Both the position numbers and the translations under genes were made by a program. This document shows, piece after piece, positions 35,551 to 45,284 of a stretch of DNA of 64,000 bases. Source of the DNA: Mesorhizobium sp. B2-4-3 (GTDB lineage Bacteria; Pseudomonadota; Alphaproteobacteria; Rhizobiales; Rhizobiaceae); assembly GCF_006442815.1 (NCBI RefSeq), contig NZ_VFVL01000014.1:1-64000 (forward strand), given 5' to 3'. The notes below the pieces were generated by a model. The model did no database searches and was not told the origin of the DNA. It saw nothing but the letters and a program-made list of their open reading frames with translations. The first letter of the stretch is position 1; every line of letters begins with the position of its first letter.

Positions 35551-36876
35551 TCAGACGTAGCGGTTGACGATGTTTTCGAGCAGTTCCTGCCGGCCGGAGC
35601 GCGGCTGCGGCTCGATCTTCTCCTTCACCACGCGCGCGGCGATCTCCTCCAGCGTGCGCTCGCCCGAAAGCATCGCCTTGCCTTCGGCGGCGCTCCAGCC
35701 GGCATAGCGCTCGGCGAGCGGGCCGGACAGCGCCTTGTCCTCGATCATCTTGGCCGCAGCTTTCAGACCGCGCGCGCAAGAATCCATGCCGCCGATATGA
35801 CCGATCAGGAGGTCGTCCGGGTCGAGCGACTGGCGCCTGAGCTTGGCGTCGAAATTGGTGCCGCCGGTCTTGAAGCCGCCGGCCTGCAGCACCTGGTAAT
35901 AGGCCAGGGCCATTTCCGGCACGTTGTTGGGGAACTGGTCGGTGTCCCAGCCCGATTGGTAGTCGTTGCGGTTCATGTCGATCGAACCGAAGACGCCGAG
36001 CGCATTGGCCAGCGCCAGCTCATGCTCGAAGGAGTGGCCGGCCAGAATCGCGTGGCCTTGCTCGATGTTGAGCTTGACCTCCTTCTCCAGCCCGAAGCGC
36101 TTGAGGAAGCCGTAGACGGTGGCGACGTCGTAATCATACTGATGCTTGGTCGGCTCCTGCGGCTTCGGCTCGATCAAGATCGTGCCCGTGAAGCCTATTT
36201 TGTGCTTGTAGTCGACGACGAGGTTGAGGAAGCGGCCGGCCTGCTCCTGCTCGCGGGCAAGGTCGGTGTTGAGCAGCGTCTCGTAGCCCTCGCGCCCGCC
36301 CCACAGCACGTAGTTCTCGCCTTTCAGCTTCTTGGTGACGTCGATGCACTTCTTCACCGTCGCCGCCGCATAGGCGAATACGTCCGGATCGGGATTGGTG
36401 GCCGCACCCGACATGAAGCGGCGGTGCGAGAAGAGGTTCGCCGTGCCCCAGAGCAGCTTGACGCCGGTCTGCTTCATCTTGCCGGCAAAATAGTCGGCGA
36501 TCTCGTCGAGGCGCGCGGCGCTCTCCGAAAAATCCTTGCCTTCAGGGCGCACGTCGGCGTCGTGGAAGCAGAAATAGGGCGCGCCGAGCAGCGAGAACAT
36601 CTCGAAGGCGACGTCGGCCTTGAGCTTGGCCAATTCCATCGTGTCGAAGCCGCCCGGCTTGGCGAACCATGGCCGGTCGAAGGTCTGGCCGCCGAACGGG
36701 TCGCCGCCCGGCCAGGCGAAGGAATGCCAATAGGCGACGGCGAAGCGCAGATGGTCTTCCAGCCGCTTGCCGGCCACCACCTCATCGGGGTTGTAATAGC
36801 GATAGGCCAGCGGATTGGTCGAATCCGGCCCTTCATATTTGATTGTCTTGATGTCGCCGAAAAATCCGCTGCTCAT
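35551..36876 (-). CDS. xylA: Xylose isomerase (class II)
   Basis: XylA converts D-xylose to D-xylulose. The 441-residue TIM barrel has [18 protein letters not shown] near residue 45, the catalytic His segment [12 protein letters not shown] near 98, [16 protein letters not shown] near 190, metal ligands in [14 protein letters not shown] near 232 and [18 protein letters not shown] near 267, and [19 protein letters not shown] near 295-313. Start ATG 36876 has GGAAGGAAA just upstream. It lies on the same strand as xylB, but a plus-strand gene and a repeat lie between them. No xylose regulator or transporter is in view. Confidence 0.95.
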   Translation of the reverse strand: MSSGFFGDIKTIKYEGPDSTNPLAYRYYNPDEVVAGKRLEDHLRFAVAYWHSFAWPGGDPFGGQTFDRPWFAKPGGFDTMELAKLKADVAFEMFSLLGAPYFCFHDADVRPEGKDFSESAARLDEIADYFAGKMKQTGVKLLWGTANLFSHRRFMSGAATNPDPDVFAYAAATVKKCIDVTKKLKGENYVLWGGREGYETLLNTDLAREQEQAGRFLNLVVDYKHKIGFTGTILIEPKPQEPTKHQYDYDVATVYGFLKRFGLEKEVKLNIEQGHAILAGHSFEHELALANALGVFGSIDMNRNDYQSGWDTDQFPNNVPEMALAYYQVLQAGGFKTGGTNFDAKLRRQSLDPDDLLIGHIGGMDSCARGLKAAAKMIEDKALSGPLAERYAGWSAAEGKAMLSGERTLEEIAARVVKEKIEPQPRSGRQELLENIVNRYV

Positions 36877-36987
36877 GGTTTCCTTCCTCTCCAAGTGCTT
36901 TTCCCGATTACCTCAGGCGTAATTGGTTTCACTCTTTTGCGGGGCGAAAAGCGTCAGGTCGAAACGATCCAACGAAGGATGATGACC

Positions 36988-37350
36988 ATGACCGACCTCA
37001 ACACGATCGCCCGCAACTACATCACCGCCTGGAACGAGAGCGATGCGACGCGCCGCAAGGCGCTGCTCGACGCGGCCTTCACCAAGGATGTCAGCTATCG
37101 CGACCCGGTCATGCAGGGCGACGGCCATGCCGGCGTCGCGGCGCTGATCGACGGCGTGCAGCAGCGCTTTGCCGGCTTTCGTTTCTCGCTGAAGGGTGAG
37201 CCGGACGGTTTCGCCGACCGCATCCGTTTCTCGTGGAATCTTGGACCCGAAGGCACGGAATCCGTCATCGAGGGCACCGACATCGGCGTCATCGAGAACG
37301 GTCGCCTGAAGAGCGTCACCGGGTTCTTGGACAAGGTGCCGGCGCAGTGA
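36988..37350 (+). CDS. SnoaL/NTF2-like protein
   Basis: A 120-residue protein of the nuclear-transport-factor-2 fold. ARNYITAWNESDATRRKALL is the typical first helix, and YRDPVMQGDGHAGVAALID and VIEGTDIGVIENGRLKSVTG fit the cone-shaped sheet. Members include small isomerases, hydrolases and stress proteins. No catalytic set can be assigned. AAGGA 8 bases before ATG 36988 decides the start over two nearby in-frame ATGs. It sits on the opposite strand between xylA and xylB. Confidence 0.8.
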   Translation: MTDLNTIARNYITAWNESDATRRKALLDAAFTKDVSYRDPVMQGDGHAGVAALIDGVQQRFAGFRFSLKGEPDGFADRIRFSWNLGPEGTESVIEGTDIGVIENGRLKSVTGFLDKVPAQ

Positions 37351-37370
37351 GGTTAAATGGGTAAGAGGGG

Positions 37371-37542
37371 CGCGAGGCACCCCCCTCTGCCCCGCCGGGC
37401 ATCTCCCCCGCAAGGGGGGAGATTGGCAGCTTCGGCGCTGCCACGCTTTTTTCAATGCTGGCGATTGGCGAAGGTCCGCGTGACAGTCAATCTCCCCCCT
37501 TGCGGGGGAGATGGCCGGCAGGCCAGAGGGGGGTGCCTCGCG
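37371..37542. repeat. RIME-like inverted repeat
   Basis: The outer ends CGCGAGGCAC and GTGCCTCGCG are exact inverted copies, followed inward by CCCCCTCTGCCC and by CCCCCGCAAGGGGGGAGATTGG facing CAATCTCCCCCCTTGCGGGG. It has the same family and layout as 26288-26448, with a diverged core. It lies between the convergent SnoaL-like and xylB genes. Confidence 0.8.
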
Positions 37543-37547
37543 CCGAC

Positions 37548-39002
37548 TCACGCAGTTACCGCCCTTATTGCCGGATAGAGCGCACGATACCTCTGATAAG
37601 CATCGGCAAAAGCGCCACCAAGCCCGGCGTCCGGCTCGATCGTCGCATCCGTCGCCGGCGCGGTGCAGACGGCGATTGGATCGGCGCCGGTCGCGGCAAT
37701 CAAACCGAGCCTTGCCGCGCCGAAGGCGGCGCCGAAATCGCCGTCGGCGGGGATGTCGACCGGCACCTGCAGCGCGGTGGCGATCGCCTTCAGCCAATAG
37801 CGCGAGCGCGAGCCGCCGCCGATCGCGGTCACCCGGGTCAGCTCTGTGCCGGCTTTCTTCAGTGCCTCGAGACTGTCGCGGAAAGCGAAGGCGACGCCTT
37901 CGAGCACCGCCTGCGTCAGCACGGCCTGGTTCGATTCATGCGCGATACCGGTGAAGGAGCCGCGGATGGCGGAATCATTGTGCGGCGTGCGCTCACCCGA
38001 AAGATAGGGCAGGAAGGTGACGCCCGTCGGCGCCTTCAGCGCATCGCCGAGTTCACGCGTCAGATCGCCGGCGCCCTTTCCGGTGATTTCCGATAGCCAG
38101 TTGAGCGAATCGGTGGCCGACAGGATGACGCCCATCTGGTGCCATGTGTCGGGCAGCGCATGGCAGAACGTGTGCACCGCGCTTTCCGGGTTGGGCAAAT
38201 AGGAGGCATTCGCCGCGAACAACACGCCCGACGTCCCGAGCGAGACGAAGGCGTGGCCGGCGCCGACAGTGCCCATGCCGCAGGCCGAGGCCGCGTTGTC
38301 GCCGGCGCCGCCGGCAACCGGAATGCCGGCCGCGATGCCCCATTTCGAGGCGAGCTCGCCGCGCAAGGCGCCGGCCTTCGCGGTGCCTTCGACCAGCAAG
38401 GGCATGTGCTTTTCGTCAAGCGACGTCGCCGCCAGCAATTCGGCCGACCAGCTGCGCTTGCCGACATCGAGCCACGAGGTGCCGGCCGAATCCGACATTT
38501 CGGATATATGCTCGCCAGTCAGCCAGAGCCGCAGATAATCTTTGGGCAGCAGCACCTTGGCGACGGCGGCGAAGATCTTGGCTTCGTGTTCCTTCACCCA
38601 GGCAAGCTTCGGCGCGGTGAAGCCCGGGAAAACGATGTTGCCGGTGAGCTTGCGGAAGCGCGGATCGGCATCGAGCGCGGCCGCCTCGACATGGCTGCGC
38701 GTGTCGTTCCACAGGATGCAGGGGCGCAGCACCTTGTCCGATGCATCGAGCAGGGTGGCGCCATGCATCTGGCCGGAAAGGCCGATGCCCTTGACCGCGG
38801 CCAGCTCTTTCGGATGCGAAGCCTTGAGTTCGGCAATCGCCGCCTCGCAGGCCTCGATCCAATGCGCCGGATCCTGTTCCGACCAGCCCGGATGCGGCCG
38901 CGAGACATCGAGCGATCCGTGGCCGGAGCCGATGACCTTCTGGCCGCCGTCGATCAGCAGCGCCTTGACGCCCGATGTGCCCAGGTCGAGGCCGAGATAC
39001 AT
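37548..39002 (-). CDS. xylB: Xylulokinase
   Basis: XylB phosphorylates D-xylulose to xylulose-5-phosphate, which Rpe and the pentose phosphate pathway then use. The 484-residue FGGY kinase has MYLGLDLGTSGVKALLID at the N-terminus, GLSGQMHGATLLD near 75, ILWNDTRS near 95, GAGDNAASACGMGTVGAGHA near 232 and IGGGSRSRYWLKAIA near 395. GGGAGGAAA precedes ATG 39002. Confidence 0.94.
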   Translation of the reverse strand: MYLGLDLGTSGVKALLIDGGQKVIGSGHGSLDVSRPHPGWSEQDPAHWIEACEAAIAELKASHPKELAAVKGIGLSGQMHGATLLDASDKVLRPCILWNDTRSHVEAAALDADPRFRKLTGNIVFPGFTAPKLAWVKEHEAKIFAAVAKVLLPKDYLRLWLTGEHISEMSDSAGTSWLDVGKRSWSAELLAATSLDEKHMPLLVEGTAKAGALRGELASKWGIAAGIPVAGGAGDNAASACGMGTVGAGHAFVSLGTSGVLFAANASYLPNPESAVHTFCHALPDTWHQMGVILSATDSLNWLSEITGKGAGDLTRELGDALKAPTGVTFLPYLSGERTPHNDSAIRGSFTGIAHESNQAVLTQAVLEGVAFAFRDSLEALKKAGTELTRVTAIGGGSRSRYWLKAIATALQVPVDIPADGDFGAAFGAARLGLIAATGADPIAVCTAPATDATIEPDAGLGGAFADAYQRYRALYPAIRAVTA

Positions 39003-39039
39003 GATTTCCTCCCAATGCCGTTAATTTTTTCGGATCTCG

Positions 39040-39064
39040 AAAAAATCTGGCTTGGCCAGTTTTT
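39040..39064. terminator. Bidirectional intrinsic terminator
   Basis: The stem CTGGC-TTG-GCCAG (39047-39059) is followed by TTTTT on the plus strand and, read on the minus strand, by ATTTTTT. It ends the TPR gene (stop at 39085) and shows that xylB is transcribed from its own promoter. Confidence 0.65.
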
Positions 39065-39084
39065 AGGGCAAGATCCGTCCCGGG

Positions 39085-40410
39085 TCAATTCTCTGACAAG
39101 TCGGCGGCGCGCCGCGTGAACAGCGCCGACAGCGGGCTTTCCGGCCGCGTCAGCTGGCGCTCGGCGGTCAACGCCCGCGCGAGCGCCGTATCGCCGGCGC
39201 GCAGAGCGGCCTCGATCAGCGTCAGGTCGATCACGTCGCGCTGCGCATGGCTGCCGCCGAAACGATGCGCGATCGAGCGGATCGGCCGGATCAGGCGCAC
39301 TGCCTCGTCGTGATTGCCGTCGCCGAAGGCCTTGATCGCAAGCGTCAGCGGATGTCCGACATCGCGCGTGAAGGCGGCGTTGTCATCGCTGCCGCGCATC
39401 GCTTCGCGCTGCGCCTCGAGCAGCGTCTTGGCCGGCGCTTCCAGTCCGGCGCCGACAAAGGCCATCATCGCATGCGCGTCGTTGAAGGCGTAATTGCTGG
39501 CGGCGGCTTTCGGGATCCAGTTGGCGGCGAGCGCCGCCCAGCGGTCGCCGACATCGGCGCCGCCCAGAGTGAGGCGCCACAGGATCGCCGAGGCATCGAC
39601 CATGTTGAGCGCCAAGGTCGAGCGGTCGCCATAGATCGGTCCGTCATAGAGCCTGAGCACCTCGTCGGTTTCGCCGAGATCGTAATGGAACAGCGCTAGG
39701 TGCCACCAATTGTGGATCTGGAGAAAACTCTCCTTCGTCCATGCTTCCGGGTCGGCGCGCATCCAGGCGATGCCGTCTCGTTGCCGGCTTTGCATTTCCA
39801 TGACATGCGCGACCGCATGCTGCGCCCAGCCATCGCGCGGTTCGATCTCCACAGCCTGTCGGCCCAGGGTTTCGGCACGGGCGTAGTCGCCCATTTCCTC
39901 GAGCCCGAAGGCCTGCATGCCGAGAATGGCGTGGTAGCCCGGCATGTCTTTGTGCCAGGCCGGCAGCGCCCGGCCGATGCGGTCGCGCAGCATGCGCGCA
40001 TTGCCGGTGAAGAAATCGATCTGATGCCCGACCTGCAAAGCCAGCGCATCGTGCGGGCTGTCGATCGCGATGTCCTCGAGGATGCGCGCGGCCTCATGCC
40101 ATCGCCCTTCGGCGAGATGGCCGAGCGCCGCGACATGCGCCTGTTCGCGCGTGGTGCCGGCAAGCGGCTGGGCCGCCGCATGACAGGATCGCACGACGGC
40201 CATCGCCTCCCGCTCCGTGGCAAGGCCGAACAGATAGCCTTTGAACACATGCGCCATCACGAAGCCGGGATCGTCGGCGATGGCACGGTCGATTGCAGCG
40301 ACCGGGTCGCCGATGAAGCATTGCAATTCATGCACGGCGCGGGCGTAGGACGAGAACCCGGCTTCGGTCGCGCCCGAGCAAGTCAGGCCGAATGCGTCCT
40401 TCAGCGCCAT
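39085..40410 (-). CDS. Tetratricopeptide-repeat protein (TTC38-like)
   Basis: A 441-residue soluble all-helical protein. Repeated helix pairs are seen, for example AAIDRAIADDPGFVMAHVFK near residue 38, ALGHLAEGRWHEAARILEDI near 95, and GDYARAETLGRQAVEIEPRD near 178. WAQHAVAHVMEMQSRQRDGI near 197 is characteristic of the TTC38/YeeE-like TPR group found across bacteria and animals. The function is unknown, probably a protein-protein scaffold. It has its own terminator downstream. The 224 bases upstream, shared with the autotransporter gene, hold no other gene. Confidence 0.82.
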   Translation of the reverse strand: MALKDAFGLTCSGATEAGFSSYARAVHELQCFIGDPVAAIDRAIADDPGFVMAHVFKGYLFGLATEREAMAVVRSCHAAAQPLAGTTREQAHVAALGHLAEGRWHEAARILEDIAIDSPHDALALQVGHQIDFFTGNARMLRDRIGRALPAWHKDMPGYHAILGMQAFGLEEMGDYARAETLGRQAVEIEPRDGWAQHAVAHVMEMQSRQRDGIAWMRADPEAWTKESFLQIHNWWHLALFHYDLGETDEVLRLYDGPIYGDRSTLALNMVDASAILWRLTLGGADVGDRWAALAANWIPKAAASNYAFNDAHAMMAFVGAGLEAPAKTLLEAQREAMRGSDDNAAFTRDVGHPLTLAIKAFGDGNHDEAVRLIRPIRSIAHRFGGSHAQRDVIDLTLIEAALRAGDTALARALTAERQLTRPESPLSALFTRRAADLSEN

Positions 40411-40634
40411 TGGGTGCCCTTCGACGATCGCGAATTTGCTGTTCGGAGCCCGATCCTAAAGCATCGGCGCGGAGCGTGCCAACGGGTGCCTCGATCAATC
40501 AATACTCAGGTCTATCCGCCCAAGATTGCAGTTCATCAACCATAGAGCGCAGAATAGGCTTTGAAAACCGAGACAAATTATGGCCTTATTGCGGCCGGGA
40601 CGGGGCGGCTTGAATCGCGAATTGCGAGGACGCG

Positions 40635-43424
40635 ATGCGGCGCTTTGGAAATTCTCTCCCGAGACTGTTCTCGGAAGATAAAGTTATATCAGCAAATGCT
40701 GATCGACAGATGAGAGGCCTGGATCATCCTTGGATGCTTGGCCTTCTGGCGTCGACTGCACTTACATTGCTGCCAGGCTCCCAGGCTTTTGCCGCATGCG
40801 TGCTGAGCCCGCCCGCCGGCAATACCGCCTATGTCTGCGACAGCGGCGATTCCGGCGGCAGCCTCACCGACACCAGCGGCGACAACACGCTGACCTTCCC
40901 CTCCGGCGGCACCGGCCAGCTCAGCGGCAACGTCACTTTCGGTCCCGGAACGGACCGCATCGACATGCAATCCGGCACCATCACCGGCGCGGTCGACCAG
41001 GGCGACGGTACCGATTTCTTCACCATTGGCGCCGGCACCGTTGCCGGCAATGTCCAGCAGGGTGCCGGCATCGACGATTTCAACATGAGCGGCGGCCAGA
41101 TCGGCTCGCTCAACCAAGGCGATGGGCTCGACACCTTTACCATGAGCGGCGGCCGCATCGTCGATTTCTTCGACGATGGCGACCGCGCGGTGATGACCGG
41201 CGGCCGCATCGGCCGGGTCAACATGAAGCTCGACAAGAACTACTTCAACATGTCGGGCGGCGTCATCGACCGCAATCTTGTCACCGGCTTCGACACCGAT
41301 ACCATCATCCTCTCCGGGGGCACGATCGGCGGCAACATCAGCGTCAGCGGCGGCAACGACAGTGTCACGATCACCGGCGGCACGGTCGGCGGCGACGTGC
41401 TGATGAGCTTCGGGTCCGACAATTTCGTCTGGGACGGCGGCGGCATCATCTATGGCAGTGTCGACCTTGGCGCCGACAACGACACCGCCAAGCTCAGCAA
41501 CCTCACCAAGGCCAATCTCGGCGGCGCCGACGCCTTGAATGGCGGCCTTGGCACCGACACGCTCACCTTCGACAACGTCAAGCTCGACGGCATCGCCAGG
41601 GTGCAGAACTGGGAAACGATCGACGCCACCAACGACACGCAGCTGATCCTCGACGGCAACCTCGTGCTGGGCGACTCCGGCACGGGCACCGGCACGCTCA
41701 ATGTCGACCAGGCGAGCACGCTTTATGGCGGTGGCTTCAACGCTTCGATCCAGGCCTTCACGTCCGGCCAACTGGCCAACGTATTCAACGCCGGGCGCAT
41801 CGACCTGACCAACGGCAATACGGGCGCCACCGACCGGCTGACGATCAACGGCAATTATACCGGGCTGGGCGGCCTGTTGCTGATCCAGACCGAGCTTGGC
41901 GACGATTCCTCCGCTTCCGATCGGCTCGTCCTGTCGGGCGGTACCGCCTCCGGCTCGACCGGCATTGCCGTCATCAATGACGGCGGCGCCGGCGCCGAGA
42001 CCACGGCAGACGGCATCATGGTGGTGCAGGCGGTCAACGGCGCCACCTCCAGCGCCAACGCCTTTGCGCTCGACGCGCCGGTCGCGGCCGGTGCCTTTGA
42101 ATATTATCTCTTCAAGGGTGGCGTCAGCGCCGGCAGCGGCGAGAACTGGTACCTGCGCTCGACGCTGATCACGCCGACATCCCCGGCTGCGGCTCCGTCC
42201 GCGTCCGAACCCACGCCAGCGCTGGAGCCGGAGCCGCCGGCCACCGAGCCGCCACCGCCGCCCTCCGACCTGCCGCCTGTGCCGGTGCCGACCGAAGGCG
42301 ACGTCAACAATCCGCCGGTCGATCCGACGCCGCCGGTGCAGGCGAGCGATCCGGAACCCGAGCCGCCGCCGCCACCGCTGGAGGCGCCGCCGGCCGACCC
42401 GCCGCCGCCGCCGCCCCCGGTGCCGACCGCCGTGCCGGATCTGCCCACGCCAGCGCCCGGGCAGGAAATCCTGCTCTACCGCATCGAGGTGCCGGTCTAT
42501 TCGGCCGTACCGCCGGTGGCCGAGCATCTGGCGATGGCGACGCTCGGCACCTTCCACGAACGCCGCGGCGAGCAGAGCCTGTTGTCGTCCGACACCGATT
42601 TGCAGCCGGTCTGGGGCCGTATCTTCGGTCAGGACGCCAAGATGGGCTGGTCGGGAACGGTCTCGCCCTCCTTCGACGGCACTTTGTTCGGCCTTCAGGC
42701 CGGTTTCGATCTTTTCGGCCGTGAAACCGCCTCCGGCTCGGTCGACCGCGCCGGTCTGTTCCTCGCCTATGGCAGCATGAACGGCGACCTGCGCGGCCAG
42801 GCGCTGGGTCAGGATGGGCTCGCGGTCGGCAGCCTCGACGTCAGCGGCACCAGCGTCGGCGGCTACTGGACACGGCTAGGCAAGTCCGGCTGGTACCTGG
42901 ACGGCGTGCTGATGGCGACCTTCTTCGGCGGCTCGGCCTCATCGTCCCGCGACATCGGTATCGATGTCGGCGGAACCGGCGTCACCGCGTCGCTCGAAGG
43001 CGGCTATCCGGTCGCACTCGGACAAGGCTGGACGTTGGAGCCGCAGGCGCAACTGGTCTGGCAGCATTTGTCGCTCGACGACGCCAGGGACCGGTTCTCC
43101 TCGGTATCGTTCGATTCCGACGATGACGTCACCGGCAGGATCGGGCTGAGGCTGCAAGGCGAGACCGTCCTCAACGGCACGCCGCTGCAACCCTACCTCA
43201 AGGCCAATCTCTGGCATAATTTCGGCGGCACCGACCGCGTCGATTTCGAGGGCACCGACATCTCGACCGAGAGCCGGTCCACCTCCTTCGAATTCGGCGG
43301 CGGCGTGGTCGCCAAGGTGACCGACAAGGTCAGCGTTTTCGCCACCGGCGACTACACGACCAATCTCGGCGGCGACAAGCGCCGCGTGCTGGAAGGCAAT
43401 CTGGGCGTCAGCGTGAAATGGTGA
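40635..43424 (+). CDS. Autotransporter with a repetitive passenger and Pro-rich linker
   Basis: A 929-residue type Va autotransporter. An extended signal region ends near residue 53 (LLASTALTLLPGSQAFAAC). Residues about 108-290 hold nine or so repeats of 20-22 residues with G-x-D-x-[FI]-x-[ML]-[ST]-G-G-x-[IV], expected to form a beta-helix or beta-roll. Residues 514-609 are almost only Pro, Glu, Ala and Asp (the linker). Residues about 640-929 form the beta-barrel and end in the typical aromatic residue (GVSVKW). GAGG 5 bases before ATG 40635 sets the start. The passenger would be displayed on the cell surface. Confidence 0.88.
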   Translation: MRRFGNSLPRLFSEDKVISANADRQMRGLDHPWMLGLLASTALTLLPGSQAFAACVLSPPAGNTAYVCDSGDSGGSLTDTSGDNTLTFPSGGTGQLSGNVTFGPGTDRIDMQSGTITGAVDQGDGTDFFTIGAGTVAGNVQQGAGIDDFNMSGGQIGSLNQGDGLDTFTMSGGRIVDFFDDGDRAVMTGGRIGRVNMKLDKNYFNMSGGVIDRNLVTGFDTDTIILSGGTIGGNISVSGGNDSVTITGGTVGGDVLMSFGSDNFVWDGGGIIYGSVDLGADNDTAKLSNLTKANLGGADALNGGLGTDTLTFDNVKLDGIARVQNWETIDATNDTQLILDGNLVLGDSGTGTGTLNVDQASTLYGGGFNASIQAFTSGQLANVFNAGRIDLTNGNTGATDRLTINGNYTGLGGLLLIQTELGDDSSASDRLVLSGGTASGSTGIAVINDGGAGAETTADGIMVVQAVNGATSSANAFALDAPVAAGAFEYYLFKGGVSAGSGENWYLRSTLITPTSPAAAPSASEPTPALEPEPPATEPPPPPSDLPPVPVPTEGDVNNPPVDPTPPVQASDPEPEPPPPPLEAPPADPPPPPPPVPTAVPDLPTPAPGQEILLYRIEVPVYSAVPPVAEHLAMATLGTFHERRGEQSLLSSDTDLQPVWGRIFGQDAKMGWSGTVSPSFDGTLFGLQAGFDLFGRETASGSVDRAGLFLAYGSMNGDLRGQALGQDGLAVGSLDVSGTSVGGYWTRLGKSGWYLDGVLMATFFGGSASSSRDIGIDVGGTGVTASLEGGYPVALGQGWTLEPQAQLVWQHLSLDDARDRFSSVSFDSDDDVTGRIGLRLQGETVLNGTPLQPYLKANLWHNFGGTDRVDFEGTDISTESRSTSFEFGGGVVAKVTDKVSVFATGDYTTNLGGDKRRVLEGNLGVSVKW

Positions 43425-43566
43425 AGGTGTGTCGATATTCAGGTGAGGCCGGCCTGCAAATGGCGGCTTCCTGCGCTTCCGGTGCTCACGTACTTTAAGT
43501 ACGCTCCGCTCCGGTTCTCGGAAGTCACCATTTTCGGCTCAGCCTGACCTGAATCTCGACACACCT
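43425..43566. repeat. 142-bp near-palindromic element
   Basis: AGGTGTGTCGATATTCAGGT...AAATGG at the left is mirrored by CCATTTTCGG...ACCTGAATCTCGACACACCT at the right, around the centre CGTACTTTAAGTACG. Mirroring continues over most of its length with scattered mismatches. It fills the space between the convergent autotransporter and LysE genes exactly. The sequence type is familiar to me from Mesorhizobium intergenic regions. Confidence 0.75.
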
Positions 43567-43575
43567 TAGGGCAGA

Positions 43576-44199
43576 TCAGTTCCCCGACCGCATCGCCACC
43601 GTGGCGATGCCGGCGCCGACCAGCAGCGTGCCGCCGGTGCGGTTGAAGATGCAGATCGCCTTCGGGTTGCGCACGATCGCCCGGGCCCTGGATGCGATCA
43701 GCGCATAGCCGAACGCGTTGGCGAAAGCCAAGGTCAGGAAGGTCGTCTCGAAGATCAGCATCTGCGGCCAGAAGTCGGCGTGCCGGTCGAGGAACTGCGG
43801 CAGGAAGGCGACGAAGAAGGTGATGCTCTTCGGGTTGAGCGCCGTCACCAGCCAGGCATGCGCCATCATCCTTGCCGCCGAGACCGCGTCGGTGCGCGGC
43901 TCGGCCTTCAGCGCGCCGCCGGCACGGAACAGTTTTATGCCGAGATAGATGAGGTAGCCGGCGCCGATCACTTTGAGCACGGTGAACACGGTGGCCGAAG
44001 CCGCCAGCAGCGCGCCGATGCCCAGCATCGACAGCGTCATGGCGGTGAAGTCGCCGAGCGCGACGCCGACCGCCATCGGCAGCGCGGTGCGCCAGCCTTG
44101 CCCCAGCGCGTAGGAGACGACCAGCAGGATCGTCGGGCCTGGAATGACGAGAAGGATGGACGAGGCGGCGGCGAAGGCGGCCCAGTTTTCGAAGGACAT
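43576..44199 (-). CDS. LysE/RhtB-family amino-acid exporter
   Basis: A 207-residue inner-membrane protein with about six hydrophobic helices. The family opening is AASSILLVIPGPTILLVVSY, then GQGWRTALPMAVGVALGD near residue 32, GAGYLIYLGIKLFRAG near 75 and WLVTALNPKSITFFVAFLPQ near 115, where the N-P-K motif is diagnostic. It exports amino acids or similar metabolites by proton exchange. ATG 44199 is preferred to an upstream in-frame start because it gives the standard N-terminus. Confidence 0.88.
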   Translation of the reverse strand: MSFENWAAFAAASSILLVIPGPTILLVVSYALGQGWRTALPMAVGVALGDFTAMTLSMLGIGALLAASATVFTVLKVIGAGYLIYLGIKLFRAGGALKAEPRTDAVSAARMMAHAWLVTALNPKSITFFVAFLPQFLDRHADFWPQMLIFETTFLTLAFANAFGYALIASRARAIVRNPKAICIFNRTGGTLLVGAGIATVAMRSGN

Positions 44200-44426
44200 T
44201 TCCCTGCTCCTTGAGCGCAAAGAAAAGGATAAATCCTGGGGTCGCCGGGAATGTAAAGGGGCCGTTGGAAAAATCTTCGGCGCCCGTGCCGTAGGCCCAT
44301 CCGCCGCAACGATCCGTTAGGGTTAAGCCGTACTCTCGCGCTTTCACCATTTTTCAACCATGAGTGGCGAAAATGCCTGCGATCCGGCCGGACCGTGCTT
44401 CCCGCCGGCAGCGTAGGGTTTGGTGC

Positions 44427-45197
44427 ATGCGCGAGTTGCCGCAAAGTCTGACGCCGCCTTCTAGCGGCGCCGCAATCGATACTGAAATTCAGCTTTCCCG
44501 CCGCGCCGTGCTTTCCGGTGCCGGCGCCATGGCGCTGCTCGGCCTGGCCGGCTGCAGCACCACCGACACGCTCGACCTGCCGCAAATGCAGCTCGACAAC
44601 ACTGTCACCGGTTCCGTGCCGCCCATGCGCCCGGCGATCAGCGTCGACAAGAACATCACCGGCCCCGACGTCATGTACGCCTCGCTCACCGATGACGGTT
44701 TCCAGGTGCCGGAGGTGCCGTGGCAGAAGGTCAAGCCGCAGTTCCGCCGCCAGATCGTGGTCGACAAGACCGGCGAGGCTCCCGGCACCATCGTCGTCCA
44801 TCTTGAGGAGCGCATGCTCTATCTGGTCCAGCCGGGCGGCGACGCCATCCGCTATGGCGTCGGCATCGGCAAGGACGGCTTCCGCTGGTCGGGCCGCGCC
44901 AACATCCAGTATGGCCGCGAATGGCCGGTCTGGACGCCGCCGCCGGAAATGATCCAGCGCAAGCCGGAACTGGTGAAATGGCAGGGCGGCCAGCCCGGCG
45001 GCCTCACCAATCCGCTGGGCGCCCGGGCGCTCTACATCTACCAGGACGGCAAGGACACCGGCTACCGCATCCACGGCTCGCCCGAATGGTGGAGCATCGG
45101 CCAGGCGATGTCGTCGGGCTGCGTGCGCCTGATCAACCAGGACATCATCGACCTCTACAGCCGCGTTTCCAAGAAGAACCCGGTCGTCGTCGTCTAA
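44427..45197 (+). CDS. L,D-transpeptidase, lipoprotein-like
   Basis: A 256-residue YkuD-domain protein. The N-terminus has SRRAVLSGAGAMALLGLAGC, a twin-arginine-like signal ending in a lipobox with Cys near residue 44. The catalytic domain (about 125-256) opens IVVHLEERMLYLVQPGG. The active site is IHGSPEWWSIGQAMSSGCVR near 222-241, with the Cys in S-S-G-C-V-R instead of the common S-H-G-C-V-R. It would make 3-3 peptidoglycan crosslinks or attach proteins to the wall. ATG 44427 is chosen; ATG 44373 and GTG 44364 are longer options with weaker sites. Confidence 0.85.
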   Translation: MRELPQSLTPPSSGAAIDTEIQLSRRAVLSGAGAMALLGLAGCSTTDTLDLPQMQLDNTVTGSVPPMRPAISVDKNITGPDVMYASLTDDGFQVPEVPWQKVKPQFRRQIVVDKTGEAPGTIVVHLEERMLYLVQPGGDAIRYGVGIGKDGFRWSGRANIQYGREWPVWTPPPEMIQRKPELVKWQGGQPGGLTNPLGARALYIYQDGKDTGYRIHGSPEWWSIGQAMSSGCVRLINQDIIDLYSRVSKKNPVVVV

Positions 45198-45284
45198 TCT
45201 CGCCCTCCATCCACTCCCCCGTTGCGCGATGCCGCAAGACAGGCGAAGGTGCTCTGAAAACCTTCGCCCCGGGAGAGAAAAAGC

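Noticed and set aside
36868..37000. Longer starts for xylA and for the SnoaL-like gene
   Set aside because: The extended xylA start lacks a ribosome site and the plus-strand frame upstream of 36988 is the shadow of xylA; AAGGA spacing supports the chosen starts.
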